The notes under the pieces were generated by a model that was not told where the DNA came from, did no database searches, and worked only from the letters and a program-made list of their open reading frames with translations. Below, one piece after another: positions 53,229-61,178 of a DNA stretch of 64,000 nt. Position 1 is the first letter of the stretch; each line of letters starts with the position of its first letter. This DNA is from Prauserella halophila. Lineage in GTDB: Bacteria; Actinomycetota; Actinomycetes; Mycobacteriales; Pseudonocardiaceae. The stretch covers positions 1-64,000 of the forward strand of contig NZ_JAMTCQ010000016.1 of the NCBI RefSeq assembly GCF_024171895.1, in the 5' to 3' direction. A program made the position numbers and the translations under genes.

Positions 53229-55349
53229 ATGCGCAAAATTCCCGTCGCGGCGGTCGTGACCGCCGTGACAACCGCGTTACTGACAGCGCCAGGATTGTCC
53301 ACGGCGGAGGAAGCTCCGCCGCCACCGCCGGACTCGGAGTTCCAGAAGGTCGTCCTCGACGACACCCCCGGTGAGCCGATGGATCTCGCCGTGCTGCCGG
53401 ACGGCAGAGTGCTGCACACCACGAGGTCGGGTGAGGTGCGGATGCACAACCCGGACACCGGCCGCAACATCGTCGCCGCCGACGTCGACGTCTACGAACA
53501 CGACGAGGAGGGTCTGCAGAGCATCGCGATCGACCCCGGGTTCAACGGCACGACGAACCGCTGGGTCTACCTCTACTACTCGCCGCCGATGAACACCCCG
53601 GTGGACGATCCGTCCACACCGGACGTCAATGAAGGCGATGCGCCGGAATTCGGCACGCCGGAGGACTTCGCCCCGTTCGAAGGCGCGCTCCGGCTGTCGC
53701 GGTTCCAGCTCAACGGCGACACCCTGGATCTGTCGAGCGAGCAGCAGGTCCTCGACGTCCCGGTGGACCGGGGCACGTGCTGCCACGTCGGCGGGGACAT
53801 CGCGTTCGACAGCGACGGGAATCTCTACCTCGCCACCGGCGACGACAGCAACCCGTTCGCCTCGGACGGCTATGCGCCGATCGACGAACGGGACGGCCGC
53901 AACCCGGCCTTCGACGCGCAGCGCAGCTCGGCCAACACCAACGACCTGCGCGGCAAGGTGCTGCGGATCGATGTCGGCGAGGGCGGCTCGTACACCGTCC
54001 CGGACGGCAACCTCTTCGAGCAGGGCACACCGAAGACGCGCCCGGAGATCTACCTGATGGGGTTGCGGAACCCGTTCCGCATCGACGTCGACCCCCACTC
54101 CGGCGCGCTCTACGTCGGCGACTACTCGCCGGACGCGGCCACCGCCGACCCGGACCGCGGGCCCGCAGGGACCGGCAAGTGGTTCGTCGCGACCGAGCCG
54201 GGCAACTACGGCTGGCCGTACTGCGCCACCGCCGAGCTGCCCTATGTGGACTACGACTTCGCCACCGGCGAGTCCGGCGACGCCTTCGACTGCGCGGCGC
54301 CGGTGAACGAGTCGCCACACAACACCGGGCTCACGGAGCTCCCGCCGGTGGAGCAGCCGCAGGTCTGGTACGACTACGAGCAGTCGTCGGAGTTCCCCGA
54401 GCTCGGCACCGGCGGCATCGGGCCGATGGCGGGTCCCGCCTACGACTTCGACCACAAGAACCGGCGTGGCCGCGCCCCGGTCGGCTGGCCGAAGCACTAC
54501 GACGGGATGCCGCTGTTCTTCGAGTGGACCCGCGACTACATCAAGGGATTCCACCTCGACGACTCCGGCGCGGTGAGCGGCATCGAGGACGTGGTGTCGT
54601 CCATCCCGCTGTCCGGCCCGATGGCCATGGAGTTCGGCCCGGACGGTGCGCTCTACATGCTCGAGTACGGCAAGGGCTACTTCGGCGAACTGCCGGGGGC
54701 GGCGCTGTCGCGGATCGACTACATCGGACCGAACGGCAACCACAGCCCGGAGGCGGCGGCCACGGCCGACGTCGACAACGGGCAGGCGCCGCTGACGGTG
54801 TCGTTCTCCAGCGACGGCACCGAGGACGCCGAGGGCGACCGGCTGCGCTACGCCTGGGACTTCGACGCCGACGGTGAGGTCGACTCGCGGGAGCCGAACC
54901 CCACGCACACCTACACCGAGAACGGGGTCTACAACGCCTCGTTGCAGGTGACCGACGTCGGCGGCAAGCACCGGGGCAAGACCGGCGTCGCCGAGGTGGA
55001 GATCGTCGTCGGCAACCAGGAGCCGGTGGTCGAGTTCACCACGCCGGTCGACGGGCAGCAGTTCTCCTTCGGCGACGTCGTCGAGTTCGAGGTCTCGGTG
55101 AGCGACGACCAGGCGGTGGACTGCTCGCAGGTCGAGGTGACCTACATCCTCGGCCACGACGATCACGGCCACCCGCAGACGACGGCGTCCGGCTGCTCCG
55201 GCTCGATCGAGACCAGCGAGCCGGAAGGTCACGACCCCGAACACGACGAGTTGCACGGCGTGTTCAACGCGACCTACAGCGACCCGGGCGCCGACGGTCT
55301 GCCGTCGCTGACCGGCAGTGACGAGGTCGTGCTCGAACCGGCGGAGTAA
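53229..55349 (+). CDS. Secreted PQQ-type sugar dehydrogenase with PKD domain
   Basis: A 706-residue exported protein (signal to about residue 26). Residues 35-500 are a glucose/sorbosone dehydrogenase beta-propeller: DLAVLPDGRVLHTTRSGEVR, EGLQSIAIDPGF, GGDIAFDSDGNLYLATGDDS, LRNPFRIDVDPHSGALYVGD and the PGNYGWPYC motif. Residues 510-595 are a PKD domain (LRYAWDFDADGEVDSREPNP). A last beta domain carries VEVTYILGHDDHGHP. Larger homologues add ThuA or CBM6 domains, missing here. GAGGAGAG precedes ATG 53229. Confidence 0.9.
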   Translation: MRKIPVAAVVTAVTTALLTAPGLSTAEEAPPPPPDSEFQKVVLDDTPGEPMDLAVLPDGRVLHTTRSGEVRMHNPDTGRNIVAADVDVYEHDEEGLQSIAIDPGFNGTTNRWVYLYYSPPMNTPVDDPSTPDVNEGDAPEFGTPEDFAPFEGALRLSRFQLNGDTLDLSSEQQVLDVPVDRGTCCHVGGDIAFDSDGNLYLATGDDSNPFASDGYAPIDERDGRNPAFDAQRSSANTNDLRGKVLRIDVGEGGSYTVPDGNLFEQGTPKTRPEIYLMGLRNPFRIDVDPHSGALYVGDYSPDAATADPDRGPAGTGKWFVATEPGNYGWPYCATAELPYVDYDFATGESGDAFDCAAPVNESPHNTGLTELPPVEQPQVWYDYEQSSEFPELGTGGIGPMAGPAYDFDHKNRRGRAPVGWPKHYDGMPLFFEWTRDYIKGFHLDDSGAVSGIEDVVSSIPLSGPMAMEFGPDGALYMLEYGKGYFGELPGAALSRIDYIGPNGNHSPEAAATADVDNGQAPLTVSFSSDGTEDAEGDRLRYAWDFDADGEVDSREPNPTHTYTENGVYNASLQVTDVGGKHRGKTGVAEVEIVVGNQEPVVEFTTPVDGQQFSFGDVVEFEVSVSDDQAVDCSQVEVTYILGHDDHGHPQTTASGCSGSIETSEPEGHDPEHDELHGVFNATYSDPGADGLPSLTGSDEVVLEPAE

Positions 55350-55365
55350 ACGCACCACTCCTGAC

Positions 55366-55414
55366 GGAGCGTGAGTCGTTGTGGCCGTCTGCCGGCCGCA
55401 ACGACTCACGCTCC
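55366..55414. terminator. Large hairpin between the dehydrogenase and the ebo-type operon
   Basis: GGAGCGTGAGTCGTTG (55366-55381) and its exact complement (55399-55414) form a 16-bp stem closed by a loop that itself pairs (TGGCC/GGCCG). It lies 17 bases after one stop codon and 33 bases before ATG 55447, and has no T-run. It is either the end of the upstream operon or a leader element of the next. Confidence 0.7.
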
Positions 55415-55446
55415 CCGTGACCCAACCACCCCAGGGAGGCCGGAGG

Positions 55447-56643
55447 ATGGCACCGAAGACCGGACTGTGGTTCATCGGCGCGCGCGGGTCGGTGGCCACC
55501 ACCGCTACCGTCGGCGCGCTCGCGCTCACCGCGGGGCTCACGCGGCGCACCGGGTGCGTCACGGATCTCGCCGAGGTGGCGGCCGCCCGGCCGCCCGGAG
55601 TGGCCGACCTGGCGATCGGTGGCCACGACGTCGCCGGCGACTCACTGCCGAAACGCGCCGAGGCGTTGGCGGACGGCGGGGTGTTCGGCGTCGAGCTCGC
55701 GCGGGCGGTGCACGACGGGCTGACCCGGGTGGACGCCCGCATCCGGCACGGCGTCGCGAGCAGCGGTCCGCACGACGGGCAGCACACCGGTTCGGAAGGT
55801 CCCGACGAGGGCACCCAGCGAGACGCCGTCGAGCGGATCAGCCGCGACCTCGCCGGGTTCCGTGCGGCGCACGCGCTGGATCGGGTGATCGTCGTCGACG
55901 TCGCCACCACCGAGCCACCGGTCGACGTGACCCCGGAACTGTCCGATCTGGACGCATTGGAGCGGGCGTTGGCGGCGGGGGAGTCGCCGTTGCCGCTCAG
56001 CTCCCTCTACGCCTACGCGGCATTCCGGGCGGGGTGCCCGGTCGTCGCGTTCACGCCGAGCCCAGGCCCCCGGCTTCCCGCGCTGGGTCAACTGGCCGAG
56101 CGGATGGGCCTGCCGTGGGCGGGGTCGGACGGCAAGACCGGTGAGACGCTGGTCAAGTCGGCGCTCGCGCCGATGTTCGCGACCCGAGCCCTGCGGGTGC
56201 GCTCGTGGGCGTCGTACAACCTGCTCGGCGGCGGAGACGGTCGGGCACTGGCCGATCCGGTGACGGCGACGAGCAAGACGGCGACCAAGGGCAAGGGACT
56301 GACCGAGATGCTGGGCGAGCCGGTGGACGGCCCGCTGCACATCGACTACGTCGACGATCTCGGTGACTGGAAGACGGCATGGGACATGGTGTCGTTCGAA
56401 GGTTTCCTCGGCACCAGGATGTCGATGCAGTTCACCTGGCAGGGCTGCGATTCCGCGCTCGCCGCGCCGCTGGTGCTCGACCTCGCCCGGCTGGTGGCGC
56501 GCGCCCACCAGGTCGGGGAGTCCGGCCCACTCGGCGCGCTCGGCTTCTTCTTCAAGGACCCCGCAGGGGAGGGCGGGCACGACCTGGCAGGCCAGTGGCG
56601 CGCCCTCACCGAATGGTGTGGGCGGCTCGGAGGTGACCGATGA
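55447..56643 (+). CDS. Inositol-1/3-phosphate synthase family enzyme
   Basis: A 398-residue NAD-dependent sugar-phosphate cyclase of the myo-inositol-phosphate synthase family. It begins GLWFIGARGSVATTATVGAL, and has AGSDGKTGETLVKSALAPMF, the NLLGGGDGRALADP segment and KGKGLTEMLGEPVDGPLHID with conserved lysines. These enzymes turn glucose 6-phosphate into inositol phosphate. It resembles the SCO3243-type variant found with an UbiA-like gene, rather than the main Ino1. ATG 55447 follows CCGGAGG. It overlaps the next gene by four bases. Confidence 0.88.
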   Translation: MAPKTGLWFIGARGSVATTATVGALALTAGLTRRTGCVTDLAEVAAARPPGVADLAIGGHDVAGDSLPKRAEALADGGVFGVELARAVHDGLTRVDARIRHGVASSGPHDGQHTGSEGPDEGTQRDAVERISRDLAGFRAAHALDRVIVVDVATTEPPVDVTPELSDLDALERALAAGESPLPLSSLYAYAAFRAGCPVVAFTPSPGPRLPALGQLAERMGLPWAGSDGKTGETLVKSALAPMFATRALRVRSWASYNLLGGGDGRALADPVTATSKTATKGKGLTEMLGEPVDGPLHIDYVDDLGDWKTAWDMVSFEGFLGTRMSMQFTWQGCDSALAAPLVLDLARLVARAHQVGESGPLGALGFFFKDPAGEGGHDLAGQWRALTEWCGRLGGDR

Positions 56644-57539
56644 AGGCGCGGGACGCAGTCGAGCTGGTACGGCTGCCTGCCGTACTGACCATCCCCGGCG
56701 ACAGCCTCGCCGGGGGCGCGGCGGCGGGCTGGCCGTACGGCAAGCGGGGCTGGGCGATGCCGGCCGCCTCGGCGTGCTTCTACCTGGCGGGCATGGCGCT
56801 CAACGACTACGCCGACCGCGAGTTGGACGCCGTGGAACGCCCCGAGCGCCCGATCCCGTCCGGGAGGGTGCGGCCCGGCGAGGCACTCGCGCTGGCAGCC
56901 GGGTTGACCGGCGCGGGCCTGGGCATCGCCACCGCCGTGGGCGGTCGCGCCGCCGTGCGGATCGCGGTGCCGGTCGCCGCCGCGGCGTGGACGTACGACC
57001 TCGCCGCGAAAGACACCCCGGCCGGGCCTGCCGTCATGGCAGCCGCGCGGGGGTTGGACGTGCTGCTCGGAGCTGGGGGTCGACCGCGGAGGGCGGCACT
57101 GCCGGCCTCCGCGGTCGCCGGGCACACGCTCGGTGTCACCAGCCTGAGCAGGGGTGAGGTGCACGGCGGATCGCGGCGCACCGGGCTGGCGGCACTCGCC
57201 ACGACGGCGTCGGCGGCCACTGCGGCTGCGGTGGCCGCGTTACCTCGACGTCGCGGGCGGCGCGGCGACGACACGCTCCCCACCGACGACAGGCGACGCG
57301 CCGTCGCCGGCACCGCGTTCGCCGCCACGTACGCGGGCACGGTCGGCCGCGCGCAGGCCGGCGCCGCGCGCACCCCGGATGCCGCCACGGTACGCACCGC
57401 GACCGGCGCAGGCGTGCGAGGCGTCATCGGATTGCACGCCGCTCTCGTGGCGGGCACCGGAGCGATCGGCCTCGCCGGGGGACTCCTGGCCGCGGGCCCG
57501 ATCGCGCGGCTGGCCTCGAAGGTGGTGTCGCCGACATGA
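56640..57539 (+). CDS. eboC: EboC-like UbiA-family prenyltransferase
   Basis: A 299-residue membrane protein of the UbiA superfamily (SCO3242-like). The first Asp-rich motif is NDYADRELD (Asn55 to Asp63) followed by AVERPERPIPSGRV; the second site is WTYDLAAKDTPAGPAVM. About eight hydrophobic helices can be seen. UbiA proteins move a prenyl or other group from a diphosphate onto an acceptor within the membrane. It overlaps both neighbours by four bases. Confidence 0.87.
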   Translation: MKARDAVELVRLPAVLTIPGDSLAGGAAAGWPYGKRGWAMPAASACFYLAGMALNDYADRELDAVERPERPIPSGRVRPGEALALAAGLTGAGLGIATAVGGRAAVRIAVPVAAAAWTYDLAAKDTPAGPAVMAAARGLDVLLGAGGRPRRAALPASAVAGHTLGVTSLSRGEVHGGSRRTGLAALATTASAATAAAVAALPRRRGRRGDDTLPTDDRRRAVAGTAFAATYAGTVGRAQAGAARTPDAATVRTATGAGVRGVIGLHAALVAGTGAIGLAGGLLAAGPIARLASKVVSPT

Positions 57540-58396
57540 CCCTGCGCTTCGGCTACGGCACCAACGGATTCGCCGGACACCGCCTGGACGACGCCCTCGG
57601 CGTCGTCGCCGATCTCGGCTACGACGGTGTCGCGCTGACCCTCGACCATCCGCACCTCGACCCGTTCGCCCCCGACCTCGCCGCCCGCACCGACGACGTG
57701 CGCCGCCGTCTCGCCGCGTACGGACTCGCGGTGGTCGTCGAGACCGGCGCGCGCTACGTCATGGACCCGTGGCACAAACACGAACCGACCCTGGTGTCCG
57801 ACGTCGGCCGCGAGCGCCGCCTCGACTACCTGCGCCGCGCGATCCGCGTCGCAGCCGACCTCGGTGCGGAGGCGGTGTCGTTCTGGTCGGGGACGTTGCC
57901 CGAGGGCACCGGAACCCCGGAGGGCTGGCAGCGCCTCACCAGCGGCGTCGAGCAGGTGTTGGCCGAGGCGCAGCGCCACGACGTGCGGTGCGCGTTCGAA
58001 CCGGAACCGGGCATGTTCGTCGACACGCTCGCGGGCGTGACGGAACTACACCGCAGACTCGGCGATCCCGAACACCTCACGGTGACCGTCGACGTCGGAC
58101 ACTGCGTCTGCAACGAACCCGCCCCGCCGCAGGACCGCATCCGCGACGTCGGGTCGTCGCTGGGCAACGTGCAGATCGACGACATGCGCCCCGGCGTGCA
58201 CGAGCATCTCGAATTCGGCGACGGCGACGTCGACCTGCCCGCCACGCTCCGCGCGCTGCTCGACGTCGACTATCGGGGCCTGGTCAGCGTGGAGCTGCCC
58301 CGGCATTCCCATGCCGCACCCGCCGTCGCCGCACGTTCGCTGGACGCGTTGCGTACCGCGCAGGCAACGGCACTCGCGGCGGAGGTGACCGGGTGA
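57536..58396 (+). CDS. TIM-barrel sugar phosphate isomerase/epimerase of the ebo-type operon
   Basis: A 286-residue TIM barrel. Motifs are YGTNGFAGHRLDDALGVVAD, DLGYDGVALTLDHPHLDPF, the metal-binding CAFEPEPGMFVDT (Glu), VTVDVGHCVCNE (Asp, His), and GLVSVELPRHSH. It is a short relative of EboE and of the two isomerases encoded upstream, but not close to any in length or detail. ATG 57536 and the stop overlap neighbours by four bases. Confidence 0.85.
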   Translation: MTLRFGYGTNGFAGHRLDDALGVVADLGYDGVALTLDHPHLDPFAPDLAARTDDVRRRLAAYGLAVVVETGARYVMDPWHKHEPTLVSDVGRERRLDYLRRAIRVAADLGAEAVSFWSGTLPEGTGTPEGWQRLTSGVEQVLAEAQRHDVRCAFEPEPGMFVDTLAGVTELHRRLGDPEHLTVTVDVGHCVCNEPAPPQDRIRDVGSSLGNVQIDDMRPGVHEHLEFGDGDVDLPATLRALLDVDYRGLVSVELPRHSHAAPAVAARSLDALRTAQATALAAEVTG

Positions 58397-59091
58397 CATC
58401 ACTGGACGACCTGCTCGACAGCGAGGGCAGAGCGAGGCTGGCCGAGCTGACCGGCGAGGTGACGTCCACCCCGGCGCGGATCGGGGTGCTGCTGCCCGCC
58501 GTGGCGCGCGCCGTCGGCAGGGGACCGGCCGACCCGGACGACCCCGACGGCATGGTCACGCCCCGGATCGAGGACCAGGCCAGGGTCGCGTTGCTGCGCG
58601 CCGCCGCGCAGGGCTGGAACACCGATGCCCTCGTGGCGGAAATCGGCGCGCTGTACCGGCACGGCGACGCCGACGAGAAACGCGCCGTACTGCGAGCCCT
58701 GGACCACCTCGACGTGGGAGACGCAGCGCTCGACCTGGTGGGGGACGCACTGCGCGGCAACGACACCCGGCTCATCGCGGCGGCCCTCGGCCCGTACGCG
58801 GCCGAGCACCTCGACCCGCACAGCTGGCGGCACGGTGTGCTGAAGTGCCTGTTCACCGGTGTTCCGCTGGCAGCGGTGGCCGGCATCGCGGAGCGCTCGG
58901 GGATCGCGGAACGTGGTGACGCCGAGTTGGCCCGGATGGTCGACGGCTTCGCCGCCGAGCGCCGCGCGGCGGGCCGCGACGTCCCCGCCGACGCGACGTG
59001 GCTGCTCGACCGGTTGACCGCGCAGCGGCCAGACGTCGATGGGGCAACGGTCCCTGACCAGCAACGCGTTCGGTACGACCAGGAGGACTGA
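58393..59091 (+). CDS. eboA: EboA family protein
   Basis: A 232-residue all-helical cytosolic protein. Segments such as ALLRAAAQGWNTDALVAEIG, YRHGDADEKRAVLRALDHL and DTRLIAAALGPYAAEHLDPH with LKCLFTGVPLAAVAGI correspond to EboA proteins. Its biochemical role is not known. GTG 58393 overlaps the isomerase stop and the gene ends by overlapping the TatD-like gene (TGATG). Confidence 0.85.
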   Translation: MTSLDDLLDSEGRARLAELTGEVTSTPARIGVLLPAVARAVGRGPADPDDPDGMVTPRIEDQARVALLRAAAQGWNTDALVAEIGALYRHGDADEKRAVLRALDHLDVGDAALDLVGDALRGNDTRLIAAALGPYAAEHLDPHSWRHGVLKCLFTGVPLAAVAGIAERSGIAERGDAELARMVDGFAAERRAAGRDVPADATWLLDRLTAQRPDVDGATVPDQQRVRYDQED

Positions 59092-59951
59092 TGCGCATCT
59101 TCGACCCCCACATCCACATGACCTCCCGCACCACCGACGACTACGAAGCCATGTACGCCGCCGGGGTCCGCGCGGTCACCGAACCGGCGTTCTGGCTCGG
59201 CCAGCCGCGCAGCAGTGCCGCCTCGTTCTACGACTACTTCGACGGACTGCTCGGCTGGGAACGGTTCCGCGCCGCCCAGTTCGGCATCCGGCATCACTGC
59301 ACGATCGCGCTCAACCCGAAGGAGGCCAACGACCCCCGGTGCACCGAGGTACTGGACGTGCTGCCGCGCTACCTCGCCAAGGACGGCGTGGTCGCGGTGG
59401 GTGAGGTCGGGTTCGACTCGATGACCGACGCCGAGGAGAAGGCGTTCGTCCGGCAGCTGGAACTCGCCGGCGAGCACGACCTGCCGGTGCTCGTGCACAC
59501 CCCGCACCGCGACAAGGTCGAAGGCACCCGCCGCACCCTGGAACTGGTCGCGGCGTCCGGGCTGCCACCGGAACGGGTGCTGGTCGACCACCTGAACGAG
59601 GTCACCGTCGACCTGGTGGCCGAATCCGGGTGCTGGCTGGGGTTCTCCATCTACCCGGACACCAAAATGGACGAACAGCGCATGGTTCGGCTCCTCGCCG
59701 ACCACGGCCTGGATCGGATGATCGTCAACTCGGCCGCCGACTGGGGTCGCAGCGATCCGCTCAAGACGGCCAAGACCGGGCAGGCGATGCGTGACGCCGG
59801 GTTCGGCGAGGACGACGTCGACCGTGTGCTGTGGCGGAACCCGGTGGCGTTCTACGGCCAGAGTGGACGATTGTTGCTCGACCCGATCGATGTCGACCAG
59901 ACAGAGACGTTCGAGGGTAACTCGGTGCTGCGCGGACAGCGCCCGGCCTAG
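59091..59951 (+). CDS. eboB: TatD-family metal hydrolase, EboB-like
   Basis: A 286-residue amidohydrolase-fold protein. The metal ligands of TatD enzymes are all in place: FDPHIHM near the start, GEVGFD (Glu), LVHTPHR (His), VLVDHLNE (His) and IVNSAADWG (Asp). In ebo clusters this gene is called eboB; its substrate is unknown. It begins at the eboA stop and is followed by eboE after 27 bases with GGGGAG as Shine-Dalgarno. Confidence 0.88.
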   Translation: MRIFDPHIHMTSRTTDDYEAMYAAGVRAVTEPAFWLGQPRSSAASFYDYFDGLLGWERFRAAQFGIRHHCTIALNPKEANDPRCTEVLDVLPRYLAKDGVVAVGEVGFDSMTDAEEKAFVRQLELAGEHDLPVLVHTPHRDKVEGTRRTLELVAASGLPPERVLVDHLNEVTVDLVAESGCWLGFSIYPDTKMDEQRMVRLLADHGLDRMIVNSAADWGRSDPLKTAKTGQAMRDAGFGEDDVDRVLWRNPVAFYGQSGRLLLDPIDVDQTETFEGNSVLRGQRPA

Positions 59952-59978
59952 GATCTGTTCGGAAACGGGGAGCCCGCC

Positions 59979-61178
59979 ATGCGCTTCACCCACCCTGACG
60001 GCAGCCGCGTCCACCTGGCGTACTGCACCAACGTCCACCCCGCCGAGGACATCGACGGCCTGTTGCGACAGCTCCAGGTGTTCGGTGGCGGCATCCGCGC
60101 GGAGCTCGACGTCGACCGGCTCGGCGTCGGGCTGTGGTTGCCCGCCCCGCTGGCCGCGCACCTCGCCGACCACCCGGACCTGGACCGGCTCCGGGCCACC
60201 CTGGACGACCACGGCCTCGAAGTCGTCACGCTGAACGCCTTTCCGTACCGGGGGTTCCACGACCCGGTGGTGAAGAAGGCGGTGTACAGCCCCGATTGGG
60301 TGGAGACGCGGCGGCTGGAGTACACCCTGACGTGCGCCCGCCTGCTGGCGCGGCTGCTCCCGGACGACGCCGCGCGCGGCAGCATCTCGACCGTGCCGCT
60401 GGCGTGGCGGGCGCCGTGGTACTCCGACCGTCGCCTGCGGGCACACGAGCTGCTGGACCGGCTGGCGGAAGGGCTCGCCAAGCAGACCGCAGAGACCGGC
60501 AGGCCGATCCGGGTCGGACTGGAACCCGAGCCCGGCTGCGTGGTGGAGACGGTCGACGACGCGATCGAACAGCTCTCCGGTATCGACACCGACCACATCG
60601 GACTGTGCCTGGACGCCTGCCACCTTGCTGTGGCGTTCGAGGACCCGGCGTCGGCGGTGCGGCGGCTCACCGACGCCGGACTGCCGATCGTGAAGACCCA
60701 GGCCTCGGCGGCGCTGCACGCCGCTACGCCGGGTGACGTAGCCACCCGGCAGGCGTTGTCGTCCTACGCCGAGGACCGGTTCCTGCACCAGGTCCGAGAG
60801 CGCGGCCCGTCGCGCATCGCGGAGCGTGAGGACTGCTTGCAGGTCCGAACCATAGGCGTTGACGACCTCCCCGAGGCCGTTGACGGTCGCCGCGCGTTGC
60901 GGGGCACCGGGCCGTGGCGCGTGCACTTCCACGTGCCGATCCATCGACGTCCCGAACCACCGCTGGAGTCCACACGGGACGAACTCGGCGAGACGCTGGA
61001 CGCCCTCCTCCGCGGCCCGGCCGCGCTGACCGACCACGTCGAGATGGAGACCTACACCTGGTCGGTGCTGCCGCAGCAGCAACGACCGGGCAGCGATGCC
61101 GAGCTGGTCTCCGGCCTTGCCGCGGAACTGCGCTGGGTCGCCGACCGGATGCGGCGAGCCGGATTGGAGCCCACATGA
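59979..61178 (+). CDS. eboE: Metabolite traffic protein EboE
   Basis: A 399-residue TIM-barrel protein of the EboE family. It begins LAYCTNVHPAEDIDGLLRQL, and has LNAFPYRGFHDPVVKKAVYS, IRVGLEPEPGCVVETVDD (Glu) and HIGLCLDACHLAVAFEDPAS with a KTQASAALHA strand. EboE is a hallmark gene of ebo clusters, which in cyanobacteria are needed to bring the scytonemin precursor to the periplasm. Its last codons overlap the next gene by four bases. Confidence 0.9.
   Translation: MRFTHPDGSRVHLAYCTNVHPAEDIDGLLRQLQVFGGGIRAELDVDRLGVGLWLPAPLAAHLADHPDLDRLRATLDDHGLEVVTLNAFPYRGFHDPVVKKAVYSPDWVETRRLEYTLTCARLLARLLPDDAARGSISTVPLAWRAPWYSDRRLRAHELLDRLAEGLAKQTAETGRPIRVGLEPEPGCVVETVDDAIEQLSGIDTDHIGLCLDACHLAVAFEDPASAVRRLTDAGLPIVKTQASAALHAATPGDVATRQALSSYAEDRFLHQVRERGPSRIAEREDCLQVRTIGVDDLPEAVDGRRALRGTGPWRVHFHVPIHRRPEPPLESTRDELGETLDALLRGPAALTDHVEMETYTWSVLPQQQRPGSDAELVSGLAAELRWVADRMRRAGLEPT

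Noticed and set aside
53277-61082. Antisense frames of 877 and 932 codons over the dehydrogenase and ebo genes
   Set aside because: They mirror well-supported plus-strand genes with clear motifs, and lack any recognisable domain.
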